Below, in pieces: positions 1 to 12,400 of a stretch of DNA of 64,000 nucleotides; position 1 is the stretch's first letter; the number at the start of each line of letters is the position of its first letter. The position numbers and the translations under genes are program-made. Origin of the DNA: Galbula dea (lineage: Eukaryota > Chordata > Aves > Piciformes > Galbulidae); NCBI GenBank assembly GCA_013399015.1, contig VWZX01008476.1:372001-436000 (forward strand), written 5' to 3'. A model generated the notes under the pieces. The model saw only the letters and a program-made list of their open reading frames with translations. It was not told the DNA's origin and made no database searches.

Positions 1-3000
1 TAACATCTTGGGTGTCCCTTTCTGTTACTATGTTTCCTTAAATGAAAATATGTTGTTCAGATTATATATGTTACTATTGCAAGTGCCTAGGAAAAAGGAA
101 CTTTCATTAATCAACAAAGCTTCAGGTATGGGGGGGAAAAATGGGGCTGCCAAAAGCTGAGCAGAGGAAAGATATATGCAGTCATATCTAGCTGTTTCAT
201 AAACTCTGTTTTGATCAGGATAAGCAAGAGAAGTGATCTCTGCATCAGAAGGAAGAGGGGTTTGCAGGCTTGCTTTCAGCATTAACCTTTATCAGAAATC
301 CTGCTGAAGGAAGCTATGGCAGAGGCCCAGAACAAGGCTATGATAATTCAAAACAACTTAGCTGAAAATCAGAGAGCTTTCAGAGGCTTATTGGACTGGG
401 AATTTCAAATCTGGAAAGGTGAGAGGATTAGAACTCTCTGCTTATTTATTTTGTCTTGTGTAATATTTGCTCCTATAGTCAGAAAAGCAAGTTAATAAAA
501 ATAGTCCATTGTAGGAGAAATGCATGCACTTGGGAGAATATGTGAGCTGGCTATAGGTTAAAAAAGTAACATAATTAGTTTTCTACATGTTTTCTTTAGC
601 TGGGACTATGATTATATTAATATCAAAGATTAAGTATAATCAGTGATACCTAGTGGCTTGTACATGGACATGTACTGATAAGCAATGAGTGCTTGTAAAG
701 TGCAGGCTGGAATTCTGACATGACTCTCAGATTTGTGAATTTAATTTCCTGGAGAATGGCATGACTGCTATAAAATATACAGAGAGATAGATGTATATAT
801 AAATACATACAATTCTTTCTGTTCCTAGAGGAAAAAATGATGACTAAGGAAAAATCTCACTACAAAGTCTTTGTTACTGGGAACTGCTGCTGCTGGAGTG
901 AAGATCTCTTTTCAGCAAAATATATGAAATATTATTTATCCCCATGGTAATCTTTATCTTGATTGACATCAAGAGCATGCAGTTCTATTTTAGAATAACT
1001 TCTCAGCCAGTTTGAATTGTCATAACATCACTTAAACCAATAGGTTTGTGACTGTATACATCTTCTGAGCATCTTTACACATCTACAAGATCAAAAACCT
1101 CAGGTTACTAATTACAATTTGAAAACATGCAAGATGCAGTTGGAGGGAGAATGGTCTGAAAGAGTTTGGCTCAGTGGCAAGATGAAGCAGAAATGATGAT
1201 TCTTGAAAGGACCTGCAGACAATTTCACAATATAATAAGCCAGTAAAAAACCCCCCCAGAATGCTTCAGAGTTTCAGGTTCAGATGTGGTGTGTTTCAGA
1301 GTGGCATAGTTATATTTCTTCTTTCTATCACTGTGGTATAACCTCAACCAGCTTATTGTATTTGGTCCAGAACACATAACTGCCAGATAGATCTTGAGGA
1401 ATTGGGGCTTCTTCTTACATGAAAATCAAAAATGATTAGACAGCTGAAAGGATTTTTAACAAAATGTTAAAGGAGCCAGATATTTCAGGTAGCAAGTGGA
1501 GATTTTGCCTGGCTACAAGGTGGGCAAGTATAAATCTAAAGGACTGACAGCAAATGTTGGTGTTTAGAGGGAACTAAAATGAAGAGTAGACAGTCAGGTA
1601 GAGAACTAAAAGTCTAATGAGATCTATCAACCTGAACAGGGTCTTATTCCATTCAATTATTCAGATCTCTGTGTCTCCCTGAATTCAGTTTGATATTTGT
1701 TATCTAAATACTTTCATCATTCCTCAGAAAGACTTGCCAAGCCAAACAGCAGCTGATACATTTGTGTTCTGTCACTTTTGCTTAGCCAGAGCTGTAGCAT
1801 GGGTTGAAATGTTGAGTCTGTGAAGACTGACAGCATGCTGTCATGGATCAGTCTAGGAACAGTTCTTGGCAGTGTAAAAGGTCAAAACCAGCAGGATAAG
1901 TAGTAGGATCAGTGATCAGCAGCTTTATTTGTTGTCACCATTGCCACTGCCTTCTGCAGACAAGGTGTTATGTTGTTCTTGGATTGGTGTGATGGAATGC
2001 AAGCCTTTTCTTACTGAGAGTTGCATATCACCCTCTGTGATAGTTGATTATGATTGGCATGGATCATCTCTGAGAACAGATGAATGAAGTGAAGATGAGT
2101 ACCCCACGACTGGCAAGCTTTTAAGAAGTTTCTGTCTATGTGATAGGCTTTTGGGTCCTTACATAGGGGAGTCCTTTACCTTTACCACTGGAGAACCAGT
2201 GCAGAGCCAAGTCCAGCAGACCTCACTGGGGTTGCAGGCTCAGGTGCTCATTCTGCAGACTCTACACAGGGCTGAAAACTGTATTGTGAGTGAAAAATCC
2301 CTGCTCCTGCACAGGTAAAATATAAAGACAGTGCTGAGAAATCGTTGCTCAGCTATGTGATTTACTGTGTCATTTGCTCAGGAACAGGCAAAGAAACATC
2401 ATACACCAAAGTTTCAGAAAACAGATCACAGTAAATTGTTCTTTATAAGGATGGGACTAATATTCCCTGTGTGTTTGATTTATACACCAGTAACTGAAAC
2501 TTTATTCAAGGAAATACTGATGAAAAAGGAGGAGGAAGAATTAATTCTTGCAGAGTACCAGCCAAAGCATTCATGTTACAGCTCTCTCCAGGGAATGTAG
2601 TGGCTTTGCACAGGGATGATGGAAAGTCTCATGTTCCAGAAAGCCTTTCTCAGGATTTTTCCAGTCTCAGCCACCTGTGCTGGGGGCTGTGAAGAAAAGC
2701 TGTGACCAAAACACTGCCTGTTCCCTATCCTACCTCTGTCCTGTCCTTCCTTTCTGGCACACTGTTGGAGAAACATCAGCAGCCCTTACTTTCCAGGAAG
2801 CTCATGGATTTTTTTGTATAATCCCTGAATGAGTGGCTCTTTGCATGTCTCTTGCTCCAGAAGTTGTGCCTGTGGGCAGTTCCTCAGCACAGTAAATGAT
2901 GCTGAGCTTTAATGACTGGGAGGATCCAGCCAGCAACTGCATTTGGGTCCAGACAGCAGCCCTGTCAATTTATGGTGTTTCTGCTGTCCTCCTCTTCTTT

Positions 3001-3119
3001 CTGTTCTTGCAGTTGTATTGAGAATCTGCCTTTGGATCTACAGGGAACATAATCTGTATATATGGAGAGGAAAAAAATTAATGTTAGTCTAATAAATATC
3101 ATAACTGAATAATCAGAAG
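1..3119. other. Unique non-coding sequence
   Basis: AT-rich sequence with stop codons in all frames. Reading frames are short (under about 105 codons), overlap on opposite strands and show no recognisable domain. I see no repeat family, no CpG island and no splice-flanked exon that I can defend. It could be intergenic or intronic. Confidence 0.6.
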
Positions 3120-3422
3120 TACAGGCTTGGGGAAGAGTGGCTGGAATGCTGGCCAGCCAAAAAGGACATGGGGTGTTGTTTGACAACTGGCTGACCGTGA
3201 GCCAGCAGTGTGCCCAGGTGGCCAAGAAGGCCAACAGCATCCTGGCTTGAATCAGAAATAGTGTGGCCAGCAAGGCTAGAGAGGTGATAGTCCCCCTGTA
3301 CTCAGCACCTGTGAGGTTACACCTTGAATACTGTGCTCATTTTTGGACACCTCACTACAAGAAAGACATTGACTTGCTGGAGCATGTCCAAAGAAAGACA
3401 ACAAATCTGGTGAGGTATCTGG
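3120..3422 (+). mobile_element. CR1 LINE fragment, C-terminal part of ORF2
   Basis: The plus strand encodes decayed pieces of the region downstream of the CR1 reverse transcriptase: a match to the RLGEEWLES-type segment, then a block ending in APVRLHLEYCAHFWTPHYKK (frame from 3263), then a run like VQRKTTNLV. The same segment occurs in the larger copy at 37398-37690, so the two can be compared directly. There are frameshifts and a stop (TGA near 3248). The match stops at about 3422, before the CR1 3' end would be reached, and a solo LTR starts 28 bp later. It is a dead 5'- and 3'-truncated copy. Confidence 0.88.
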
Positions 3423-3450
3423 TTATTTTTCTTCCTAGAAGCTAGTATGG

Positions 3451-4000
3451 TGTTATGTTTTGGATTTGTGCTAAAAGAGTGTTGATAACACAGAAATGTT
3501 TTAGTTACTGTTGAGCAGTGCTTATACAGTGTCAAGGCCTTTTCTGCTTCTCACCCCAACCTACCAGGGAGTAGGCTGGGGGTGCACAAAGAGTTGGGAG
3601 GGGACACAGCTAGGACAGTTGACTCCCACTGACCAAAGGGATATTCCAGACCATATCATCTTATACTCAGCAATAAAACTAGGGTGAAACCTAGCTGGTG
3701 GGCTGCTGCTTGGGGATGGGCTGGGCATCAGTCTGCTGCTGGTAAGCAATTGTTTTCATTTGCATCACTTTTCTTGGGGTTTATTTCCCTATCTTTGTTA
3801 TTTTCCTTTTCATTGCAATGTTATTATTATTAATAATATTATCACTATTTTATTTTACTTTAATTACTAAACTGCTCTTACTTCAACCCACAATTTTTCT
3901 CACTTTTATTCTTCCAATTCTCTTCTCCACATCCCACTGCAAGGGAAGTGAGTGAGCAGTTGTGTGGTGCTTAACTGTCTGCTGGAGCTAAACCACAACA
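3451..4000 (+). mobile_element. Solo LTR of an avian endogenous retrovirus (family A)
   Basis: This is a block of about 550 bp that begins TGTT and ends AACA, the inverted terminal bases expected of an LTR. An AATAAA lies at 3672-3677, about 220 bp in, which fits a U3/R boundary region. The last 130 bp (from the acttcaaccc run near 3880 to aaccacaaca) match the block at 31690-31819. From memory of bird genomes this resembles a common ERVL-type LTR, but the class is not proven here. No primer-binding site is seen after 4000 and no polypurine tract before 3451, so it is a solo LTR. I cannot find matching target-site duplications (tatgg on the left, cttga on the right). Confidence 0.8.
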
Positions 4001-6072
4001 CTTGAGCTTCTACTCCATAAATACTTTGACTTGAAAGGTGAGGATTTATTACAGTTTGGGGTAATGATCTGTCTGTTATGTATCACAGCCAATCATTATA
4101 ATTGTGAAGTGAAAAATGAAGTGCAGTTGAAAAGATTTGTTTTTCTTTCCATCCCATTTGTACCTCTCCTATTCAAGATTATAGAATTTCAATAGTGGGT
4201 TGGGAAATATGTTCCTGCAGATACAGTGTCACATTGAAATAGTGTCCTCTTGATAAGGTTTATTTGCTTACTATTGAGTGATGTGGTTTTTTTTCAAGTC
4301 AGCTGCAGAGCAGTGACTCTCTTCTGTGATACCATAGACAAGGCTGAACTTTACAGGATGTTCCATGTAAGATAAGCCCTTAGGGATGATAAAACATCTG
4401 TCATATCACAACCTAGCTGTGGGAAGAACTGACACACAAAAACATGTGGACAGTGCAAAACTTTGGTAAAAGCTATAGGATGCTTTAAAAGGAAGAAGGA
4501 GATAAAGTAGGAGAAAAAAATACAGATTCATTTTTCTTTCTGTGACAAACAGGAGTGTGGTGTCCAAGTGTGCTTGCTCTGTTATGCACCAGCAGCTTTC
4601 ATGGGCTCCTTTACAGGCTTTCCTGCTTGGAGCATGTGATAACTGTTGAGGAGACACCTCAGTTTAGAGATTCAATACATTACTGCAGTGTCTAACACAT
4701 CCCAGTAGGACACAAACCCAGTGGGACACCCCACCTCTAGCGTCAGCTGGAGAGCACAAGTGTTTCCTTGAAGTGCTCAAGAGGGCAGGAGACACAAAGC
4801 AGTGCTCCTGCAAAGCCACCTACCTCCAGGTTGCTCCAGGGAAGCTGATTGCCCACCATGATGCAATGGGTGGGCAGAGATTCTCCAAAGGCAGTGGCTA
4901 AGGGGGAATAGAGCAGTGACAGTACATTCCTTCTACATCTTCTCCTGGCTGTATTTCACACATACCTTTGAGCTTGCCAGACAGCAAGGAAATATTGAAA
5001 GGGTGTTAGTGTATTGATAATACAGCTTCTGATGTAAAAAGATTTTAATAAACACTGTTTATTAGCAGGTAGGCCAGACTCTGAGAGAGTAATCAATATA
5101 GATCTATTGATTTCTGTGGATTAACAGTAGCTAGCATGTCCTGGAAATTATTTACAAACTTCTGTTTAGAAACATAGAACTTTTGTTTTGTTTTGCTTTG
5201 TTTTGTTTTGTTTCTTCTCTTTGTTATATTGATGAGTCTTCTCAGGAGAGAGAAACTTGATTTAATAAATGACTACACACAAAGTGCTGTCAAATTCACA
5301 ATGAAACAAACTTCAGGAAACAGAGGACAATCTTCTTTCACCTATAGTAATTTTAAGAGATGTTTGTAACTATAACAGGCACTAGATTTTCAGGCAGAAA
5401 TGAGATTTTCATTTTCATGGTGCCTCTTCAATTTCTAGAGCTAAGCTTTTAATATTTTTTTCTCAACATTTGTTTTAAATATAGAGCATTTAGTGGCAGT
5501 TTGAAAAATTGTATTTGCTATTATCTGATTTATTTATTTATGAATTATTTGATAGGTTACACAAAAAAGACAGTATATACTTTTATTACTGATATCAAGT
5601 ATGCTCAGAGTGTGCTAAGCAAATCATAAAACATGCAGTATATTTTACATGATGGCAGTAATTCCCAGAACTGCAAGGGCATGGGGAAAACCAGACTGTC
5701 TTGAGAAAACTCAATAAACAGGATGTTCAAACTGATGAGTTTAAATAAGTGTCAGGTTTAAATTCAGTGAGAAGATAGGATGGAATGTCTAGATAGCTTA
5801 TTAAACATGTTTGAAGCACCTTTCACCTCACTTTCTTATTTGACTACATTTTTAGATGTGTGGTTTCCACTAGCTCTAGCATGTCCTCCTAGTGCTGTTG
5901 ATAAAATTGTACTGATGTGGAGAAAAGCAGAGATGAATCCAACCATTGGTACTAGTCTGTTCCCATTTTGAGGGAGGGAATATTCGAATTTAAACTGAAC
6001 TTCTACTCTTGGTCTGGTACAAAATCCAAACTTGAGAACCATGCCTTTGGGCTCTGATTCCCTACATCTACT
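4001..6072. other. Unique non-coding sequence
   Basis: AT-rich sequence without a recognisable gene. Frames are below 90 codons and overlap on opposite strands. The only distinct element is the TTTTG simple repeat at 5181-5214, listed separately. Confidence 0.55.
5181..5214. repeat. (TTTTG)n simple repeat
   Basis: About six copies of a five-base T4G unit with one interrupted copy (a C replaces a T). It could be an old A-tail read on the opposite strand, but no retroposed body is recognisable beside it. Confidence 0.8.
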
Positions 6073-6240
6073 CAGTGAAGAAATTCTTCCTAACATCTAA
6101 TCTGAACCTCCCCTCGTGCAACTTGAAGCCATTTCCTGCAGAAGGGCTCTTGGGTCATTCACTTTTAGCCCTGAGACCCTTCTGAGGTCTACTTCTGTGC
6201 TGAAAGGTATTTCACTGTCTTTCATGATCAATACACACTG
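6073..6240 (-). mobile_element. CR1 LINE fragment, near 3' end
   Basis: The reverse complement of about 6073-6140 reads as the CR1 segment containing ttcaagttgca, ggggaggttcagatta and ggaagaatttcttcac. It aligns with 37855-37915 of the large plus-strand CR1 copy. Similarity fades past about 6140, so the upper limit is approximate. Its order relative to the next fragment is wrong for one intact element, which makes it a separate insertion or a rearranged piece. Confidence 0.7.
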
Positions 6241-6336
6241 AGGACTGAAAAGGGCTTAGTTATGGTAGAAAGTCATAGGAGAGGGCTCTGCACCAAGCTG
6301 CTATTACCAAGCAATTAGAGATCCTGCATTTCTTAG

Positions 6337-6507
6337 GATCATAGGATTGTCAGAGTTGGAAGGGACCTCAAAGATCATCCAGTTCCAACCCCCCTGCCTG
6401 GCAGGGACACCATCCACTAGATCAGGTTGCCCAGGGCCTCATCAAGCCTTGTCTTAAAAGCTTGCAGGGATGAGGCCTCCACAACCTCTCTGGGCAACCT
6501 GTTCTTC
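6337..6507 (-). mobile_element. CR1 LINE 3' end
   Basis: Read on the minus strand, this is a CR1 3' terminal block: caggttgcccagagaggttg, then the untranslated tail with gatgatctttgaggtccctt, then a degraded terminal octamer (atcctatgatcc) near 6337. The 5' side stops near 6507, so it is a 5'-truncated insertion of about 170 bp. Its terminal part can be compared with 54600-54781 and 59770-59940. Confidence 0.9.
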
Positions 6508-9500
6508 TGAAAATCTAAATTCTCTGTATGATTCTGATAATCTGACCTCTTTGGGAGCTGGGTAAAATGAACAGGAGCAAAAGAAGCTCACTTTGAGAAA
6601 GACCTTTCTTCTCTTACTGTTAAATAACAGTATAAGCCACACTTCTGTGGAGAAATTGCAGATAGATGGCAGGAGACTGTGTAATTTGAAAAGTATAAAT
6701 GTTCCTGTCATTCTTGTCTTGGGTGCTTAAAACTGCCCACAACCTTGAGGGAATGGGCATTCCTTGAGGGAATAGTTATTAAGCTTAGAGCTTCCAAAAC
6801 ATCAAGGTCAAGACAAAAAGAAAACATCACAACCCAGAGAGCCTCACAGTTAATAGATTGCTTGATCATCTCAGTCCCAAGATGAATAAAACCCAGAACC
6901 ATTCCCAGGAGATGCTTCATAGGAGCCAGGCTGACAAAGGTTTAGTCAAGTATGGCAACACTAGGAAAGATCTGCTAAGATCAGTGTGTTAGAAAAAAAA
7001 AGGAAAACAAAAACTTAATGACTACAAAGCCTCTGTGCTCTATCCTCAGATACACTGTGCATTTGACAGGTACTTAGGAACAGAATAAGATAGAAGTCTT
7101 TATGAACTGCCACCACTGGTAACTCATCAACTGTAAAGAAAAATGGCTTGTACCATTGACAGTTGTTTCTCACAGCACCCAGTATCTGGGCTGGACTGAT
7201 TATATTCATGCCTCAGCCATAAAAAATGAGATGTTGGAATGAAATAGTCTAATAGGCAGCAAAGATGATGGTGAATTGATGTTGTCCAAGGAAGAAGTTT
7301 CTCAGTTAATCACACAGAAAGGAAAGAAATATTCAGTGCCTGCTAACTCTCAGAATGGAAGGTGGTATTAAGTATGCAACTGCCAGGGTCACTTCATTAA
7401 GGAGAGGAAGATTTTCTCAGAATCTTGACTTGGTTTGTGTGCATTGAACCTGGGAATAATGTTTGGAGACAGATTATTGTTTTTAATTTTCTCCTTTGCA
7501 GACAGTATAAAAAATGAGGGTGATGGGAAATAATTTCTCCCAACACTCTGTCAAAGATATTTTCTTTAGGGACCACAACACCTTCTAAAGCTGTAGTCAC
7601 ACTGCTCTGTATACCAAAATTGTACCAGAATTGGCACAGATTAATTTTGGAAATTTTGGAAATGTTGATGGGTTTACAAGGGACAGGTTTCATTTTGTGT
7701 GCTGAGGGGAGAGAGGGGACAAAAATCCTGCCCTTAGTTTCTTGCTTCTCTATTTTAAATGGTAATGGGCCATATACTGGACCTACTGAACCAACAGGTC
7801 TAGTAAAGCTTTAAACTGATTGTCCCAAGAAAAAGGGAAAATATAGTCCCTGGAGAGGCTTCTGAAACTTCTGACTGTGTCTAGAAACCTCATTCCTTGT
7901 TTCAGAGGATTTAAATGGCAGCTAAACCTCCTTCTTCCCCACCTTATAGAAGAGGAAATTGTGCATGGGATTTTGTACTCACTTGGACCAGGAAAAGTCT
8001 GGATAAGGATCTTTAAAGAAGACAGAATTACTGAACTTTGCAAAGGGCAGAAAAAATGTATAGGAAAAAGAAATGTAGGGAGATTTTAGGCTAGGAAATT
8101 AATGAGGGATTTTCATAATGAATTCTGCAGCAAGGGAGAAGTCTTCCCTGCAAAAGGTGGAGAAAGACCCTTTCAGACTTCCTGTGTCTCAAGAGAAAAC
8201 AAAAAATCAAGAGGAAAAAGAGGTATTATTGGTGAAAAGATTCTGAGGTGGGTGCAAGCACTAATGACTCAAGCACTGTATTACAGGGGTGCAGAAATTC
8301 TTTAGCATTGTGAAGGTAAAATTATATTCTGGTTTGTTAAGATGGAAGGATGATAATGTTTTATGTTTTGGAGGTTCAGTGGCAGAGTTGTCTTCAAGCT
8401 TTACTTTAGACTTGTGTTAACTTGAGCCTTTTACAGTAATTTGTGCTGTAATACTGTCTCTTGTCATCTGGCTGAAGCAAAATGGGAAAAAATCTAAGAG
8501 GTGTTGTCTTTTTTTTACACTCTGGTATTGGACTGGCTGGTGCTGGAAGCTGCTCTAACCTCAGTAGCCTTATGTGCACTTAACCTTATCTTTGACCTTA
8601 CCTCTCCTGAGAGAGAACTCTTTAGTGATGCCTGAAGAATTGGAATCACAGCAGTCTCCCCTAGTGTAGGACCTCTAAAGACAGGTGAAACAGGGGTGAA
8701 GGGTGAAAATTAGTCAGGATCAGGGGCTTTTGCTAGAGGGGAGTGGGCCTATTTCAAATGTCACTTGTCAGACTATAGAAACACCTGCAGGATGAACTGA
8801 GGATGGAAATCACACAAAAAACCCCCTCTGTTACTCTCTCTTCTTTCTTTACATATATTGCAGAGCTGTCACAGGTGGTCTGTGGAGGGCAGGGATTATT
8901 GGTGTAATCCTAATATACCTAGTTTGCTAACTAACTTATAGTAAGGTCCTTAGTAACTTGGCAGAGGTAAGGGAGAGCAAAGCAGGAAACATTGCTGAGC
9001 ATGTGGCTCTATGTGGTACCTCAGGTGCTGCTGAGGCAATGACACTCCTGAGTAAGCCCTTCCCCTCCTCAGGAAATCATTGAATGTACAGTCTGTGTTC
9101 ATTTGGGCCTTAACTAAGAAACACTACCAAATAATCTTAATTAAACCTAATTAATTTTGCTTGCACATTCAACTTATGACAATAAGTATAAATGCCATGT
9201 GATTATAGAAATAGATGTTCTCTAGAAATACATCTTTTTTTCTCTTGCACAGTGAGGTAAGCTGTAGCAGTTTTTGTGTGGTCTTTTGCTGTATCTGTGT
9301 TATCTGTTTCTATAATAAGGGTGTGGAAGACAGTGCTTCCCATTTCTGTACTGAAATAGGTGAAGAAATCAAGCTTTCCAGTGTGGTCAAGTTGTGACTT
9401 TCTTTTGTCAGTACCTAATGGCTGTTTGTTCCAGGGAGGGTTCAGTCTCTGAAGCTGACAATGTCCATACCATTGGGGAAAAAAGGATTAGATGAATGCA

Positions 9501-10927
9501 TCTAAAGATATATACATCCATTCATATAATTATTAACACTTTTGCCTCTTAGAATCAGCTACAAAACCTCAGATGAAGATGATATGTTTGGACTAGGACT
9601 TAGTTTACATTGACATGCAACTGAGTTTCTGTGGTAAGCCATCCTGTGGGCTCAGCAAGTGAGTTGGGTGCATTTCCTCTTGTCACCTGGGAATAAATCA
9701 TGCTTTTAAATGTCTGTCTTTCAAGGCACAGACTGTTTGCTGCTGCTGATGTGCCATGGGAGATGCCATGGGAGATTTGTTCCAGATTCCTGCCTTGTTC
9801 ATGTGTCTGTAGCCTTGAGGTAACTATCAATTTACTGGAGTTAAAGCAGGGCTGCCGAGAAAAGTGACCTACTAAAAGACACAGTAGATGGCTTACACAC
9901 ACTCTGTGCTGAAAAAGTAAAATAAGAGAGACATTTCTCATAGAGACCTGTGTCTTCTGGCAGATCATGCTGCAGTTGACAAAGTGGTGTTTATGGAAGC
10001 AGTGTACTGCTGGGATTTTGGAGACCAGATATGCAGGAATCAAAGTGCCAGCTGTTTCCTGGAACCGTTTCCTGCCATATCGACTTCTTGTAGCCTTGAG
10101 CTGTACCCTTGGCAAATATTTGTCTTCTGCAGATGACCTTACATCATGAGCAGGGTTTCACCACCTTCCTTCAGGGCTGACCCTAATATATTCCCAGCAG
10201 AGGTTTGTCTGCCTTGGCCTAAATATCTAGTAGACAACATTCTGTGTTCTCCCTGGAAACCTCATTCCGTGTTCAAAGAGCCTTAAATAATGACTTGTTT
10301 TCTTGAACATATCTAAGAAGTAACTGGAAACAGTGTCCCTCTTACTATCAAACTTTGGTATCTTTGTGTAGAGTCCCTGGGAATAGAAAAGAGGAAATGT
10401 AAGGAGTCAAATAGCCTTTATTTGTATGCCTATGTGGGATAATTCTCAAAGTCTGGTAGGTTCTAGTGTAAGTCTGAATGAGTGTGAGTAGAATCTAGTA
10501 TGAGTCTGTATTTGGCTTGCCTGTCTGTTCACTGGTCCTTCACTTTCCAGTATATGAAGACTTCCCTGGTGATTATTTACCTTAGAAATATCAGAAAGGA
10601 CAAGCCTGAGCTTGTGAGATCTCCCCAGAGCTTCTGAATGACCTTTTGAACTTGTCATGAGAGCTGTTTCTATTCCTCTCTCTTACCTGAGAGATCAAGG
10701 TGTTCATTGAAAAGTTCTTGTTCATTCTCTAGCACTTCTGGTTAAAAAAAGGTTGAACAAATCAAGAGAGGCAGAAATGGATTTCCATCTATGTAAAGAG
10801 TGTCACTGCTTTGGAGCCTCAGCCTCTTCCTCCTCACCCAAATTCTAGTAGTTTCCAAAGAAAACAGAGCATTCTGAAATGTATATCAATAAAATGTGTG
10901 TACTCATACACACAAACATGTACAGAT

Positions 10928-10947
10928 ATGCAAATTGATGCAAATTG
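10928..10947 (+). promoter_or_regulatory. Tandem pair of POU octamer motifs
   Basis: A ten-base unit, atgcaaattg, occurs twice without a mismatch. Each copy contains the complete ATGCAAAT octamer (10928-10935 and 10938-10945) that POU-domain factors bind. The 10-bp spacing places both on the same face of the helix. The motif is seen directly. Binding and any regulatory role are inference, and a slippage duplication of one chance octamer would look the same. Confidence 0.35.
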
Positions 10948-12330
10948 GTGTCAATACCTATTCTTTTTAAGAAGATGTAAAGTCAGGTTGCTTCTTCTCA
11001 GCAGTGAAAGGGAAAAACTATTTCCCCCTTAGCTCAGCCATTTTCAGGGACTGCAACTGAGATTTCACTATTTCATAGTTCTCATTTTAGACTGATATTG
11101 AGAGTGAAGGTAGCAGACAAATGAGACTGTAATGGATTAGACATTGGGGAAGATTGGAAAATACAAATAAAGATGCATATTTTATGTAGTGTTTTTCCCC
11201 TCTATGCAGCTATTTCCATGTTGAAGTCATCAGTTTTGTAACTTGGAGTTCTCCCTGGAACTTTGCCAACCCTAAAATTAATAGTTGAATAATTTTTTAA
11301 AAAGTTGACCTAGCTTAAGACTATTTCAACATTTAAAAATAAATCTTTAGGTAATCAGAGTTTCCAGATGAAGCAAAAGAGCATGCAATACTTTTCTGGA
11401 GGGGGGGGAAAAAAAGTTATGATCTAGTTTTGCACTCTTCTAAGTGTTTTATGACACAGAATAAGTGTAGCTATCTCTGACTGACTCATGCAGTAGGTAC
11501 CAGGAATTTATACCAGGGTCTGTATTCAGCAGGCAAGAGATTTACATACATAAGAGCTGTGGATCTTTAATTTTTGGGGGGCATTGGTTAGCTACTTTGA
11601 CTAAATTGCACCCATTTCAGAGGTGTTACTGAACCCAGTAGCTTTGGGGAGACTCTCTGAAAAGGGCACATTATCAGAGGAATACAGAGCAATATAGTGC
11701 AGACTTAACCAGTCCTAAGACAGCAGGGTTGGGGCTGGAGGATGTCAAAAGTGTGAATATGAAACTCTCACAAACACTGACTGGTGAAAAGGTGCTCTCT
11801 ATTAAAGAAATGTTTCAGCTGCTGGGCTATTTTGGGGAGCACTGGGATAGGGAAATCATCAAGATGTCCCAGAGTTTTCTCAGACCTTTTACTTTTTTTG
11901 TCTGTCTCCTTAGTAGAATCTGCAGTTGCACTGCTGTCCCTAGCAGACTTCAGAACTAGAGGAAAACAGTGTTCTTTCATGTTGACAAAGAACTGGTACA
12001 GAAGAATAAAGGCTTTTTTATCTACTTTCTTTATGATGAATGAAGATGGCAAAAAAATACACTTCAAATTTTTCCTGTTTTGATTTTCTGCCTTAGAAAT
12101 GTATTTGAAATTCACAGGGTTTTTTTTTTGGAATGATTGAAAAAACAGACATTAAAAGTATGTAAGTGATTAACATCTGTTTGACTGGAACAGTTGGTAG
12201 AAAAGCTTACTTTGTCAAATGTTCACCAATCCTATCTTTTTAACTGTGGCTAAGAAAATTATCCTGCACTTAATCTTTGAAGCATGTAAAAAATAAGATA
12301 TAGACTAAAGAAAAATGTATGTAGCCACTG

Positions 12331-12400
12331 ACAGAAAAAAAAACAACCCCAAACTGACCAATCAACTAACCAAACCAAACCAAAAAAACCCCCCAAAATA
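12331..12400. repeat. A/C-rich low-complexity tract
   Basis: Runs of A are mixed with CCAAA and AACC units on the plus strand. It may be a decayed A-tail or simple sequence. No unit is regular enough to call a microsatellite. Confidence 0.6.

Noticed and set aside
9600..10115. 171-codon minus-strand frame
   Set aside because: No motif, no compositional signal of coding, and the 12-bp tandem pair at 9753 lies within it. Treated as chance.
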